This document shows positions 10,370 through 21,355 of a stretch of 64,000 bases of DNA, in pieces. The DNA comes from Dermacentor variabilis. Its lineage: Eukaryota; Arthropoda; Arachnida; Ixodida; Ixodidae. Both the position numbers and the translations under genes were made by a program. Numbering within the stretch: position 1 is the first letter of the stretch; every line of letters begins with the position of its first letter. Under the pieces are notes generated by a model. That model saw only the letters and a list, made by a program, of their open reading frames with translations. It did not search any database and was not told the DNA's origin. The stretch is from assembly GCF_050947875.1 (NCBI RefSeq), contig NC_134573.1:37937615-38001614 (forward strand), written 5' to 3'.

Positions 10370-11167
10370 TTATCTCAACTTATCATGAATTGCTGCTCTC
10401 ATCAGACAGTAATCAATGGTCGATTGCTGGTTTCCAACTTGCCACGCGAGCTGCCCTTCACATTTAGGCCCTATAATCTCTATAACAAGGTTATGTTGCT
10501 CACAAAGTTCTAGCATTGACTTCCCGTTGTTGTCGGTATAGCCATCTAAATCCTGTGTGTCGGCATTCAGGTCACCTAATAGGATAATTGCGACATTATT
10601 CCCGAAACCCTTAATATCAGCCGCTATGCATGCCACTAACTCTTTAGCTTTCCCTGTGCAAATATTTCCAATCCACAAATACGTAACGCCCAGCCAAGTT
10701 TTTCCCCCACTCATTGTACCTGATAACCAAAGATGCTCTTGACATTTTGCATTTACTCTTTTCTATTTGGCTCCCTGATGGATAAGCATTCCGACTCCCC
10801 CTCCATTTCTTTCCGACTTAGTTCTGTTGCACCCCTCCCAAAAATAATTCTCTATCACAGACGGCTCTTTCCAGTCTCTAAGGTGCGATTCTGTAACTGC
10901 ATACACCCCTATTTGTTCTCTATTTAACTGCTCCTCAATCTCTGCGCACTTTTCCTTTCTTTTCCCGCCCTGCATGCTTATGTAGCCTATTGCATGACGA
11001 GCTTTCTTTCTTGCTTTCCTCCTTTTTCTATTATTGACAGTGATGATATACTGAGGTTCCCTTAGGGGAATTCCTCCATTACTACCTACTCTGGCCGCCT
11101 GAGCGCCCGTGCTCCCCCTAAAACGTGACAGCGCTACCAGCATGTCGTCAGCCCACTTCTCGTGCAA
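10370..11167 (-). pseudogene. APE-type endonuclease of the SGNH-type LINE
   Basis: Two open pieces cover most of the domain. 11167-10763 includes AVTESHLRDW (catalytic-Glu block) and NGGGVGMLI. 10714-10370 includes YLWIGN, LLGDLNADTQDLDG (the GD.N block) and STIDYCLM. A frame change separates them near 10740. The order and spacing are those of LINE endonucleases that nick genomic DNA. The terminal SDH-type block appears only degenerate toward 10240. Confidence 0.75.
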
Positions 11168-12081
11168 GCAAGCCTGTATTTGAAGTGGACTGAATCCCGT
11201 TCAAAACCACCACACCTTCTCAACTCCCTGTTTACTTCGACAACCTCGAAACCTTTATCTCGACTCAGTTTCCATATCGCTTCATTAGCAGCCACTACGG
11301 CTCTTTGTACGTGACTCACGTACGGGCACCTCCGGTAAGGTGCACACCACGGTCTGCACCTGAGGGGATAGTTCGCGCAAGTCGTCCACCCCCTTCGCGA
11401 AGCGCTGGGCTAGTCCAGTCCCTTTCTTATTTAGGATCTCGTTTAGCCCACCTGCTACTATGACAAGGTTGCGCACGTGGGCATTTCCTAAAAGCTTTGC
11501 TGTTGCTCGCACCATGACAGAGCCCAGTGTGTGCCCTGGAAATGTCCCTACAGCCACACTTTTAGCGCATTTCGCCCTCTCCAAAATTGCTTGTGAGCAC
11601 CTAGCCACGTTTGAGTCACCGGCGATAATCACCATTTCACTATCTCCTACCTCACCCTGATTCCCTTTGTTCGTTTGCACGTGATTCGGACTCGACAAGG
11701 GGCACTGACCCCGCGCTCCTGCTTATTGTGTGTGGTGGCCTCAAGGTAGGTGGCGCTCTTTCCAGCTACCTCCTCTCCACGTTGCACGCGTTCCATGTGC
11801 TTTGCTGACATTCCCTCTCCTGTCACGCAGGGGGACTGCGTTCTATTATCACGACCATTTTCGTCCCCAATGGCGGCCGTGTTCAGCTTCTCCTCAGCAG
11901 CTTGAAGTCTTTCTTGCACTACCTTCCGTGCATTTTTAATTATTTTCCGTGCATGTTTAATTAGTTTCCGTGAGCGTTGCTCGTTGTTGTTTATCAACTG
12001 CGAATCACGTCGCGAAGAGTCAGACGTCGCCCTCTCTTCCGTTGTTCTTTCGCGCGCTGGCCCGCTTGCTCGATATGCCAC
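11134..12081 (-). pseudogene. ORF1 of the old LINE with SGNH-hydrolase-like domain
   Basis: The N-terminal part (12081-11647) is basic and helical with repeated lysine/arginine-rich segments, likely nucleic-acid binding or coiled coil. After a frameshift near 11690 an SGNH-like domain follows: block I with IIAGDSNV (Ser of GDS), GTFPGHTLGSV, VIVAGGLNEIL (block III-like), and after another frame change near 11320 a segment with ERDSVHF, matching the DxxH of block V. SGNH/esterase domains are known in ORF1 of some CR1-like LINEs; their exact function is unsettled. The Ser, Asp and His candidates are all present although the gene is broken. Confidence 0.7.
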
Positions 12082-12159
12082 TCTCTCTCTTACCCTTCTC
12101 CCATCCCCGAGCGTAGGGTAGCCAACCAGACTACTGATTGGTTAACATCCCTGTCTTCC

Positions 12160-12510
12160 TGTATTCTTCTCTCTCTGCATTTCGCAGGTCTTTCACTTCA
12201 CCTTTTTATTGTGGACGCCGTCAGTGCCGCATCATTGTAGTTTGACGATCGGCACGTCTGAGCAGGCGCGATCACACTAAGCTATGCGCCCAAGCGTGCC
12301 AAGCCCATACCGTTGAATCCCATGAATGTTAAAGCGAACTGCTTACCGTATTCGGCTGTCTTTATGGTTGATAAGAGGTCAGTGGGCGGTCGTAAGTTCT
12401 GCTGATGAGCAAGGAACACATTCGTTAGTTTTGTTGCTCTCTCGCCAACTATATTTTGCTCGCTTTCTCTCGTTCTTTCGTTCGCTCGCTCGTTTGGGCT
12501 ATTCGCTTGT
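12160..12510 (-). repeat. Long-range inverted repeat, left arm
   Basis: The reverse complement of this segment matches 15790-16185 over several blocks in the same order: a GAGCGAGCGAAC-rich stretch with AAATATAGTT, TTCGCTTTAA, CACGCTTGGGCGCA with GTGTGATCGC, and GCGGCACTGA. Divergence is substantial and gaps are needed. No transposase lies between the arms. Confidence 0.6.
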
Positions 12511-13639
12511 ACTGACATCATCGGCGGTGGTTTTCGCACATTGTTTTTGTATACATTGTGCTCACGGTAGAATTATCAGCAACACTTTCTGCAGTTCACT
12601 GCTCTTTGTATTTTCCTGCGTATGCTTCAGTAGCTACGTGTGATTGCAATTGGTTCCATTCGACGATAGTGCGTTGTATAAATGAATTTGCAAAACGGTG
12701 CAAGTGACCCATCGGTCATTTCACAATTGCACCGGTGGTAATGACAAAAAAACATACTGCAGGAGACTGGAAGAAATCGACAGAAACAATTGAATGATGA
12801 GAAAGTTTATGAACAAGTGAAAGTTATTGATACAGAGGATGCGCTATCATAATCAGCAAAAACGCCCGCGTGGTCTACTGACTGGTAGCGCTCCTTCGAA
12901 GTCGGTATGGAGCCGTTATCTGCATCATAAAGAGCGGCTTCAATGTTACTGCACTTACGCACCATTTCTTCGTGGCCTGTTGCGCTGTCAACTTCATTCG
13001 CAATCACTCGTTTCTTCTGGCGTGAGGTCAACACGAAAAAAGGCTTTTAAACTGAAGCTTTCTTTGCCTCTTCCCTCGACTTTCCCACTGCTGCTGCTGT
13101 GGGCTGCTCTCGCGCACACCGCGTCGGGGGATGGTTCAGAACGTGTATATAGATGACAGCGCGAGTAAGAGAGAAAAGGTGACGGGAGAAACTCGTTCTC
13201 ACCCCACCACGTCGAATGTGCACAATGTCCTCTGGAGCTCCCTGGCCGTCGCCACATTAGCTGCTTGGGAGCCGTAATTTTCCGTGACCCCCCTCAGAAG
13301 CATTACACAAATTGCAGCGTTTACCGTTCTACTAACGTGCGAGGCCAGAGGGGACGCAGATAGAACTGTAGAGAGGAGAAGAACGAGAGGGAGAAGAGGC
13401 AGTTTCAAAATACGAGAGGGGTGAGGTGACGTCAGAAGCAGTTGCGCGGAAACAGTATAAGCTTAAGTTCAAGATACGGTACAGTACGTACTGCTATTTC
13501 TGAAAAATAAGCGTCACGCAAATATCTCAAGCGGCCAGCTGAGGCAGGGCGTGCAGAAGCAGATCTTCCATAATTAAAGCACACCGCAGGGTCCAGGAGA
13601 CACTACGGAAGCGGTCGACCGTCAAATCAACACTTCTGT
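12511..13639. other. Interval without recognised genes
   Basis: GC-rich stretches and short frames on both strands show no domains. It lies between the arms of the long-range inverted repeat, left of a SINE. Confidence 0.4.
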
Positions 13640-13860
13640 GGCCGCCGCATTCGCTTTGCGGCTATGGATTTGCTAGAGGTCGTGAATTTGATCGCAATCG
13701 TAGTAGCCGCACTTCGGCGGGCGCGAAATAGAAAATGCATGTGCACTTAGATTTTGCTACCCCTTAAAGAGCATCACGGTGTCAAAATTAATCCGGAGTC
13801 CGTCACTACGGCTTGCCTCATAATTCGAGTGTGGCTTCGGAACGTACAGCCCCATCATCC
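13640..13860 (+). repeat. Diverged tRNA-derived tick-type SINE
   Basis: The body matches the SINE at 26268 in order: GCGGCTATGG near the A box, a B-box-like stretch (GAATTTGATCGCAATC), GCATGTGCACTTAGATTT, CCTTAAAGAGCATC, CGGAGTCCGTCACTACGGC and TGCCTCATAAT. This is the structure of the tRNA-derived SINEs common in hard ticks. It is older than the 26-kb copy, judging by the decay of the tRNA head. Confidence 0.75.
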
Positions 13861-15436
13861 GTTTCAAGTTTAATACGTCTGCCACAATGCGATGTGCCAA
13901 GTGAGGAAATGGCTACGCTCAAGCCTCTCAGAAATTATAAAATGTGGCGCACAACAACGCCTCAATCAAACAACTCTCCCTGTTTGTTCTGTGAACTACG
14001 TAGACAAACAGCAGGGGTGCACGCAAGATAGCGTTTAACATCAACTCACCATCTCGTGTTATCCTAAACGTTGAAGAAATTAAGCTTTAGCCGTCAACAT
14101 AACCGCTAATTATCGTCAATCAAAGCATCCAGCACTGAATGCTTCGCTTAGATCGATTCCCACAGTGCGCGGGATCTGGATAATTTTTCCCTAAACGAAC
14201 CCATGCTAATGCAGGGCGAATACAGCAGCAATTGACACGACGATGCCGCTTGATAAATGGAGAATTCTTCCGCTGAGAATGGCGCCGTCGAAAACCGCGC
14301 GCGCTAACTCAACAGATACGGCCAGTCTTATGAAAACGTTTTCGAAATATATTCAGCCCTTGTTTTTGAGCTATGCTGTTTGCGACGTTATTAATGCGTC
14401 GAGTTTATCCAAAAAACTGCTTGAGACGTTGAATCCGTTAATATGACGTTTTGAAGACTTTGTGTGCTACCTGGTTGACCTCTGTATGCTGCGCTAGGTT
14501 TCAGCGACGAGGCCGTTTGGTGACGATTTGGCGTGGATCGAGAACCTGAAGCGATCCTACAGATCCTTTCTCAGTAACTCCAACTTTATTGGACAGGTGG
14601 CGCAGCAAAGCGCTGCACACGTGCGAGGGATCGCCCAGGTAACACACAATGTCTTGAAAACGTCGTATTAAGGGATTCGACGTCTGAAACGGATTTTTGA
14701 CCGAAATCGACGCATCAAAGACGTTTCAAACAAGATAGCCTAAAAACGAGGGGTGAATACGTTTTGATACCGTTGGAAGCCAGACAGCTTAAAAACGAGG
14801 GGTGAATACGTTTTGAATACGACCTCACATGACTCGCTCTATCTTTTTAATTATCAAGCGTACCGGGTACATTTTCGACAGCGCCGTTTCGGCGGGAGAA
14901 TTCCTCGCTTGTCAAACAGCACTCGTGGTGTCAATTGCTCCTCTATACGGCCTAGATCAGAATGAATGAAACATCTAAGCCGCCCTTACGGCAATGGTAG
15001 TCGGTCGAGCCTTCAACAGGAAGAAAGATCTGTATGACAACCCGTTTCCTTCCAGTGTCTTTGGCATATTAAAGGTTTCATCACTAAATGTTACAACGCC
15101 TCCTCCAAAATGAGCAGCGTCGCATGCAAGTGCTCCAAAATTTTCGCTGGACAAGGCAGCTTTGACGTGTTTCCTCTTACTGACAATGCAGTGATGTGAA
15201 TACCTTACCGCTGAACTAAATTTTTTTTTACTGCTGAGGCACGAGTGCTGCACAGTTTTCGTGCGTAGAAAGCTACCATTTTGTGTCTAAGCGTCTGAAT
15301 AGTGAAAACTACGGTTTTATTATAAACAGTAGCGTCATTTTATTTCCTCCTTGTGTAAGAGAACGCTGTAAACGTTTTCACTAATCTAGCATGTACAAGT
15401 TCACAATGCTTTGCATAAGTACGTATCCATTTACCC

Positions 15437-15437
<1 letters not shown>
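13861..15437. other. Interval without recognised genes
   Basis: No domain-bearing frame is seen. A 49-bp tandem duplication lies at 14741-14816. Confidence 0.4.
14741..14816 (+). repeat. Tandem duplication, 49-bp period
   Basis: The word TAAAAACGAGGGGTGAATAC followed by GTTTTGA occurs at 14741 and again at 14790. The surrounding DNA is rich in related words (GACGTTT, AATACGTTTT), suggesting a degenerate minisatellite or MITE tail. Confidence 0.7.

Positions 15438-15517
<80 letters not shown>
15438..15517. repeat. TA microsatellite
   Basis: About 40 TA units, followed by a short GT run. Open frames made of alternating Ile/Tyr across it are artefacts. Confidence 0.98.
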
Positions 15518-15518
<1 letters not shown>

Positions 15519-15789
15519 GTGTGTGTGCACATGTTTACCTCCATATGAAATTTCAGGTGATATATTATGCATCTGCAATACAGTAAGCATACATTATTCA
15601 TCAAATAACGCGCTTCCCCCTGGGACCCGCGAACATCACTTTTGGTGCCAACGGAGTGACACATCGGTACAGTCGTTTCTAATAACGGTGCTTCGTACAA
15701 AGTGTGGCAACGAATTCTATGCTGTGAGCACAATGAACATTAAACAATTTGCAGAAACCATCGTCGATGATTGTTAAGGCAAGCGATTA

Positions 15790-16185
15790 GTCTGAGCGAG
15801 CGAACAAAAGAACGCGAGAGAAAGCGAGCTAGAGAGAGAGCGAAATATAGTTAGCGTGAGAGCGAACGAACGAACGCGCGAGCGTTTTCCTTGAAAATCA
15901 ACAGTCCGGCGACGACTGAACGACTGCGAAAAATTAAAGTTGTTTCCCTCTCTCTGAACAACTATGAAAACATCCGATGGAGAGGAGACAGAAAGCTATT
16001 CGCTTTAATATTTCTGAAACTCGGCGTTATAGGCTCGTCACGCTTGGGCGCAGAGCGTGGTGTGATCGCACTTATATAATAGCGGCAATTGTTTTTTAAC
16101 ATGCTGTAACCACAATGACGCGGCACTGAAAGCGGAAAGCGTCCGAAATAAGAGAGGAAACTGAAAGGCCTTGCGGAACGCCCAG
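15790..16185 (+). repeat. Long-range inverted repeat, right arm
   Basis: Matches the reverse complement of 12160-12510. Shared blocks include AACGCGAGAGAAAGCGAGC with AAATATAGTT, TTCGCTTTAA, CACGCTTGGGCGCAGAGC with GTGTGATCGCAC, and GACGCGGCACTGA. The arms are about 3.3 kb apart with a SINE and the TA array between them. Confidence 0.6.
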
Positions 16186-16440
16186 TGGCAACTTCCAGCT
16201 CGCCACTCTTGCTGCAGGTGGAGTGGCGACAGAACAACGGAAGAGCGCGCGGCGTCTGGCTTTGCGCAACATGATTCACGGGTCGAGAAGTACAAAAGCG
16301 CAATGCGCACGACCACGCAAGACGCGCACACCAAGCCGCCACGCCGCGGCGCGTCAGCCTCTTTAGCGGCTTCGACAATATTCAACAATCCATCAACGCG
16401 ATCCAACCTTGCGCAAGGTGGCGATACCGTCGTCACATCA

Positions 16441-16902
16441 TGTGACCAAGGCGGCCACGTGATTCGTGAGGCCGGGCAGCCATAGGTGTTCTGTGGCCGG
16501 GCATAGTGGCGTGTTGCGTCAGCACACTCGCATTGCGCTGTGGTTGGTTTGCGGCTGTTCTAAATATGCTGCCGCTGCCCTTTGCCATGTAAGTGTTGCA
16601 GTGTTTTGCCGCCAAGAAAACGACATACTGTGGTTAGTTTGGGTTGTTCGATCTGTTTGTGTGGTTTTAATTTGGAAATCAGTAGTGTTTTCAATTGGTA
16701 TGTGACCAAGGCGGCCACATTGTTCGTGAAGCCGGGCATAGTTGCGTTATCGCACTCGCATGGCACTGTAGTCTGTTTGCGACTGTTCTGAATGTGCTGC
16801 CCCTGCCCTTTGTCATGTAAGTGTTGCAGTGTTTTGCCGTCAAGAAGACGACACTCTGTGATTAGTTTGGATTGTGCGATCTGTTTGTGTGGTTTTAATT
16901 GG
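16441..16902 (+). repeat. Tandem duplication, 260-bp period
   Basis: Sequence starting TGTGACCAAGGCGGCCAC at 16441 recurs at 16701. The copies share CACTCGCAT, GGCTGTTCTAAATATGCTGC versus GACTGTTCTGAATGTGCTGC, the CCATGTAAGTGTTGCAGTGT stretch, and GATCTGTTTGTGTGGTTTTA. They differ by scattered substitutions and small indels. Each unit contains ATGTAAGT, which resembles a splice donor, but no coding frame is conserved. Confidence 0.85.
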
Positions 16903-17885
16903 AGCGCGCCAAGTGGAGGGCACTAATCAGCTCTTCAAGTTCATTGTCATGTTATGTGAGGCGCCTTTTCACTGACGCTGTAATTAAGGCGTTAAGGGCA
17001 GTATAACGACGAAAGTTAGAGGGACGAAATCGTGCCTGTGTGTCCCTAGCGTCGGTATCGGCCGCTATGCGTGATCCTAACAAGGAAGCATTTTGCAGAA
17101 TGCGAAGAAAGGCGGCAAAGTTGCTGTCTCTGCCCACCTTGCCGATCTCCGCAATAGAGCCGTCATCGTGGTATTTTAGTCTCCCATTTAGCAAGAGTGT
17201 TGCAGACATGAGAAATGGTACAAGCGGGCTTTTTTTTAATGATTCAGTACTAGCGCGGTATCCCAAGAGGTGAGGTCAAGTGCCCTCCCTATTTTCTTTC
17301 CTCGCCCTACAGCGCACTGACAGGATTTTGCGTCCACCATACCGTGCTTTTATCGTTTGCACTTCAGGTTCTCGATTGTTTTCGCCCCCTTTACCCACGT
17401 GATGGGTATTTCATGGTCTTACGGGGAACTTGTGTCCAATATATGAAACGGCCAAATTCGATTTTATTTGACGCTTCAAATGGTAGTAATGTATTGAGCC
17501 CCTTGTAGCTTTGTGCTTGTTATTAATTTTTCTACTTGGCGAAAGGATACAGCATGTACGCTGCATAACTCGCTTGTGGATACTGCGTACGTGAGTCGGA
17601 TATGCCCTTGGTATAATATAGCTTGTATGCTTTAGGTAGTAAGATTGTTTGGAGTTTGGGACATGTGTCGGAATGTACGCTGTGCGCCCTTCGCGCTTTA
17701 CTTATTAGTCGGCCGCCTGCCGAATTCGTGCGGGTGCCATGTGTGCGCATGGAGTTTGCGAAGCGCACGCGCGTTTTTTTCCCCCCCGATTTGTGGTCTG
17801 TTCCCGCGCTTCGCACAACAGGGCATGCCGCAGTTCTTTGTCCTTGCGTAACACATTTTCCTAGCGTACGTCTGTGAATTATTTG
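16903..17885. other. Interval without recognised genes
   Basis: A minus-strand frame of 104 codons at 16952-17266 has no recognisable domain, and its plus strand is also open, so it is not called. The rest is unassigned. Confidence 0.4.
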
Positions 17886-18075
17886 ATACCGGTTTTACAC
17901 GGGGCCCTTTTGACCGCGATCCAGTCCGTTATAAATCGAATTTCTCGGTCCTGATTGGCTCCTTTGCGCAAGCTGCGCGAGTGAGCCAATCGCATCGATA
18001 ATTTGGATCCGGATCGGGCTTGATCGCGATCGAGAGTGGCCGTGTGACACCGGTATTACACATGGCTCCCACATA
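17886..18075. repeat. MITE-like short inverted-repeat element
   Basis: The left end reads ATACCGGTTTTACACGG and the right end, read on the minus strand, ATACCGGTGTCACACGG. Inner bases also pair partly (GACCGCGATC against GATCGCGATCAAG). The right end overlaps a further direct copy of the terminal word (ACCGGTATTACACATGGC). No coding capacity. The superfamily is not assignable without a target duplication. Confidence 0.55.
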
Positions 18076-18380
18076 GGGAACACCTTAAGTTCAATGCTAC
18101 TGAGTGAAGAGCAAGTGCATATATATGCCAGTGGTGGTATGTGGGCAAGTCTTTCTGGTGAAGCCAATGCTTGTGCATTCGAAACATTTCAACTACCAGC
18201 GTAGTGCATCAGTGTGTCTACTTCGACAAAATGGAGCGCCAGTGCACATATCTGAGCATACCTGTCCAGGGCAGCAAGTGTGTCTACATAGAAACCACTA
18301 CCAGCATGTGCGGCTGTTCTATTTCCAACGGGACTGTAGAATAATCGTAGTGTGCTCTCAAGCTGTTCATCTATGAAGCT

Positions 18381-18520
18381 CTGCCTGGACTGTGTGCCAA
18401 ATATCTTTGGACGCGAAAGTGGGGGTGAATTGGTAAACATCAGTGCAACTGTGCCTGGACTCTGTGGCAAATATTGTTGGAGGTGTGAAAGTGTGGGCGA
18501 ACTGGCAAAGAATTTGCTCC
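18381..18520 (+). repeat. Tandem duplication, 70-bp period
   Basis: CTGCCTGGACTGTGTGCCAA at 18381 is repeated as GTGCCTGGACTCTGTGGCAA at 18451, followed in both by ATAT...TTGGA, GAAAGTG and GGCAAA/GGTAAA blocks. No coding signal. Confidence 0.7.
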
Positions 18521-19747
18521 GGGCTACATGTGTTAAACCTTTTTCTCATTCAGAGTGCTTTTTTTTTACTTTAGGAGACTGGAGATGTGCGCAAAGCGTG
18601 ACATGTGAGTGTGCTAATCAATGTATTTGCTGGTTTGCAAATTATTCGTCGCAACTTTGTTTTTGCCAGAGTGGTACAACTTTGCTACTTGTACAGGGCT
18701 TTTTAGATAAACCACTTACTATTTATTATGACCATTGCTTCCTTTGTTACACAAATGCAGCTTCCAGTGCATTCCAGTTTATTTCCATGTTTATGTAAGT
18801 TTCTAATATGAGGCTTGCATATTCATCTCTCACGTTCTGGAGTGGCAAGATGCAGCATTACTGTCTCATTGTTCGCTGTACTACAGTAGTGCTCACTTGT
18901 TGCACTGAATCTCCCGTTTAGGTATTCTGTACTAATTTCACTTTATTGCTTTTTTGTTGTATGATTCTTTTTCTCGCCATTACCTTCTTTGATATATCCT
19001 AAAGGCAATAGTTCCAATTTTACATTGTTCCCATTTGTTTATTTTTGCCACAGGATTGTTTTATGACGGTACGCGGTGGTATTTCTTTTTGTGCTGTTTT
19101 CAAGCTTCTGGCTGTTGGGTAACATTGCTTGGAGGCAGTTACCATCCTTGCAAGAGTTGCAAATGCAACTCTTGTATTTTTCAGTCTACTTCTTCCATTC
19201 GCTCCGATGTCACTTCTGGATAACTCTATCTAGTCTATCTAATAGCACGTGCTCTTTACTATGATAAATGAGAAACTTCAGTACTCTCCATGTTCTTCTG
19301 TTCAATTTTGTATGTGTACTTGGAATTTTGTTTATGTACTAGTGAATGTTCACTTTCGAGTTCATTACGAATCCTTTCCGCGACTTTTGTCATTGTTGAT
19401 ATACTTTTACTGCTATTTCGTTTCTCTCACATTTTGTTCGAACCTTACATAAGCATCACATTTTAATAAAGTGTTTTTGCTTGGTCACAATGTTCTCATT
19501 TCATGCACTCTTGGCATGAAGGGCGTGGTCTGGCCGCCTGCGAAGACGTGACCATTTGTTCTTTGCAGGATGTCATTCCCATTTTGGTTGTAAGCATCGT
19601 AGCTTAATAAAGGCGGTAGTAAGAATTCAGTATTCCTAACAGGCTCATTTTCTTGTGACTTAGCAGAGGATGCGCCGGCGATGCGGGCAACAGTGCTTGG
19701 CACTGCGCCATGGCACTTACAGTCAACACCGACGCTTCTACTCATCT
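18521..19747. other. T-rich interval without recognised genes
   Basis: The plus strand is T-rich with short frames only. Nothing recognised. Confidence 0.4.
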
Positions 19748-19917
19748 GGGGCGCGATTGGAGATCGTTGTTCGAAACGCCCGATCAGTTTCACCTCACGC
19801 GATTGGCCTAGGTAGGCCGTGCCGACGGATGTGGCTGACGACGTCGGCGCGGCATAGGCCAGTCGCGTGAGGCGAAACTGAACGCGCGGTTTGAACAACG
19901 ATGTCCGATCGCGTCCC
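19748..19917. repeat. Near-perfect 170-bp hairpin
   Basis: The left arm (19748-19826) and right arm (19843-19917) are complementary over about 70 bases with a loop of about 16 bases. Examples of paired words: ATCGTTGTTCGAAACG with CGCGGTTTGAACAACGAT, CAGTTTCACCTCACGCG with CGCGTGAGGCGAAACTG, and GCCGTGCCGAC with GTCGGCGCGGC. There are only a handful of mismatches. It could be a palindromic MITE or encode a long hairpin RNA. Confidence 0.8.
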
Positions 19918-21355
19918 TGGCACCCGCGAAAATTTGCTTCAGATGATCGTGAACCTTTCAAGACCACTTCTAGACCAGCTTTTTGATAACGCCCTAAAAA
20001 CGTTTAGAAATTGGTTACGAATAGTTTTAGCGAAGGGATTACTTGTGTCTTTCCCAATCCTATTTCTAGACCAGCTTTTCGAATACGTCTTGCAAACCTG
20101 TTCTAGATCGTCTCAAGAGAGTAATTAGGCCGGACATTACCTGACATATACGACGTTTTCCCACGGATGTTCTCTCATTCGTGTCGTCTTTAACCCGTTT
20201 TTATCGTCTTGGATAAACGCTACGATAACGTTACATATCTCTTTTGTGCTACCTGGGCGCTGATCAAAAAATCTTCGTGCGACGTTCTGCTGCCGTATCC
20301 GCTCACCCGCTGACCTGTAAACCCGCTCTGTTATAACACTCCAATGAGCCGTTCTTGCGGCGAACGTCAACGGCGGCGGCGTAACGAAGACAACGGCACA
20401 AGAGCGAAAGATTAAACAGAAAAGTGTAGTACCGCCTGGTGCCGCACACGACGTGTTCTACGACGATCGCTACGAGATGGCGCCAGAGTTCAGCGCGTTG
20501 TCTGTTCCCTTTAAATTTCTTCGGTCACTGGTTGTCATCGACCCAATAAATGTTCAATAAACGTCAAATATCGACGCACGACGCGCCTGCATTTAGCAGA
20601 AGTTTCTCGAACGTTATGGATAGTTCTATCCGTTGGCTGTTGTCGGCAAAGCTGTGTAATCTGATTGTATGCGCGACGCGATATAAGTACTTTTTTGGAA
20701 GCCACGTGGTAACCACCGATTACTGTGAAAATTTTGACTAGTCATGTACAATGGCCGAGCACTTGACCCGCAGATCAGATTTTGGAAGTTTTAGACTCTG
20801 TTCACCGCTATTGTTGTGCTTGAATGTTACTTTCTTTGCAATGCTTCTCGCCGTTTGCAGCGCCTCCCTCCGCTTGCAACGTGCCGCACGAGACAGATTG
20901 GCTGCGCCAGCGAACAAATCGAAAAATGAAAACACGTATAGGTACCGAGCAGTGCACAGAGGGCGCTAGAGCGATTTCGTGTTTCACCTCGATACCGCCG
21001 ACACCGGCCGCTCGAGAGATGATGAAAGTGAAGCGCCATTCTGAGCGACAGTGGCACACTTTTCGTCGCATATTCTAGGTCGGTACGAACAGAAAAATTT
21101 CATGTTACACGGCGCCAGAACACTAGTCTATTTAAAAGAGCAAACATTAGTTGAAAGCGCAACACCTATCACTGGTAACGGTCAGTGTGCGCGGACGCTG
21201 TGAGACTGGCATGCGGACAGCTGGAGACACTCAGATGACCAGATACACATTACGTAGTGCTTCCGCGCACATCTGTCCTGCTTTGAAATGTCAAAGTTTT
21301 GCTTTTCAACATTAAAATTTTCTAACTGCGCCGCACGTTTCCTACCGAAACACCT
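19918..21355. other. Interval with a small tandem pair and an LTR-like stretch
   Basis: TAGACCAGCTTTT with following GA(A/T)AACG-type sequence occurs at 19971 and again at 20067 (96 bp apart). Around 20430-20570 the DNA has repeat-like character with two AATAAA words (in CCAATAAATGTTCAATAAACG), compatible with a solo LTR or 3' UTR, but no ends could be defined. No coding region is called. Confidence 0.35.

Larger units (their letters stand above)
3787..12160 (-). mobile_element. Old LINE with SGNH-type ORF1, split by a younger LINE
   Basis: Four blocks in minus-strand order form one element: ORF1 with an SGNH-hydrolase-like domain (12081-11134), APE-type endonuclease (11167-10370), the RT start (9790-9256) and, after a 4-kb insertion, the RT core and C-terminus (5171-3787). 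The protein reads across the insertion: the RT segment ending near residues LTQCIEW at 9256 resumes near 5160 with a stretch reading LLYVAFLDITVA, the RT block with the first catalytic Asp. Many frameshifts and stops make it a clear fossil. The clade is probably CR1-like, but this is inferred from the ORF1 architecture only. Confidence 0.75.

Noticed and set aside
15391..15777. Open frames across TA arrays giving Ile-Tyr repeats (also 46376-46695, 48672-49011)
   Set aside because: Alternating Ile/Tyr comes from the TA microsatellite; there is no gene context.
16952..17266. 104-codon minus-strand frame
   Set aside because: No recognisable domain, the opposite strand is also open over much of it, and there are no splice or homolog clues.
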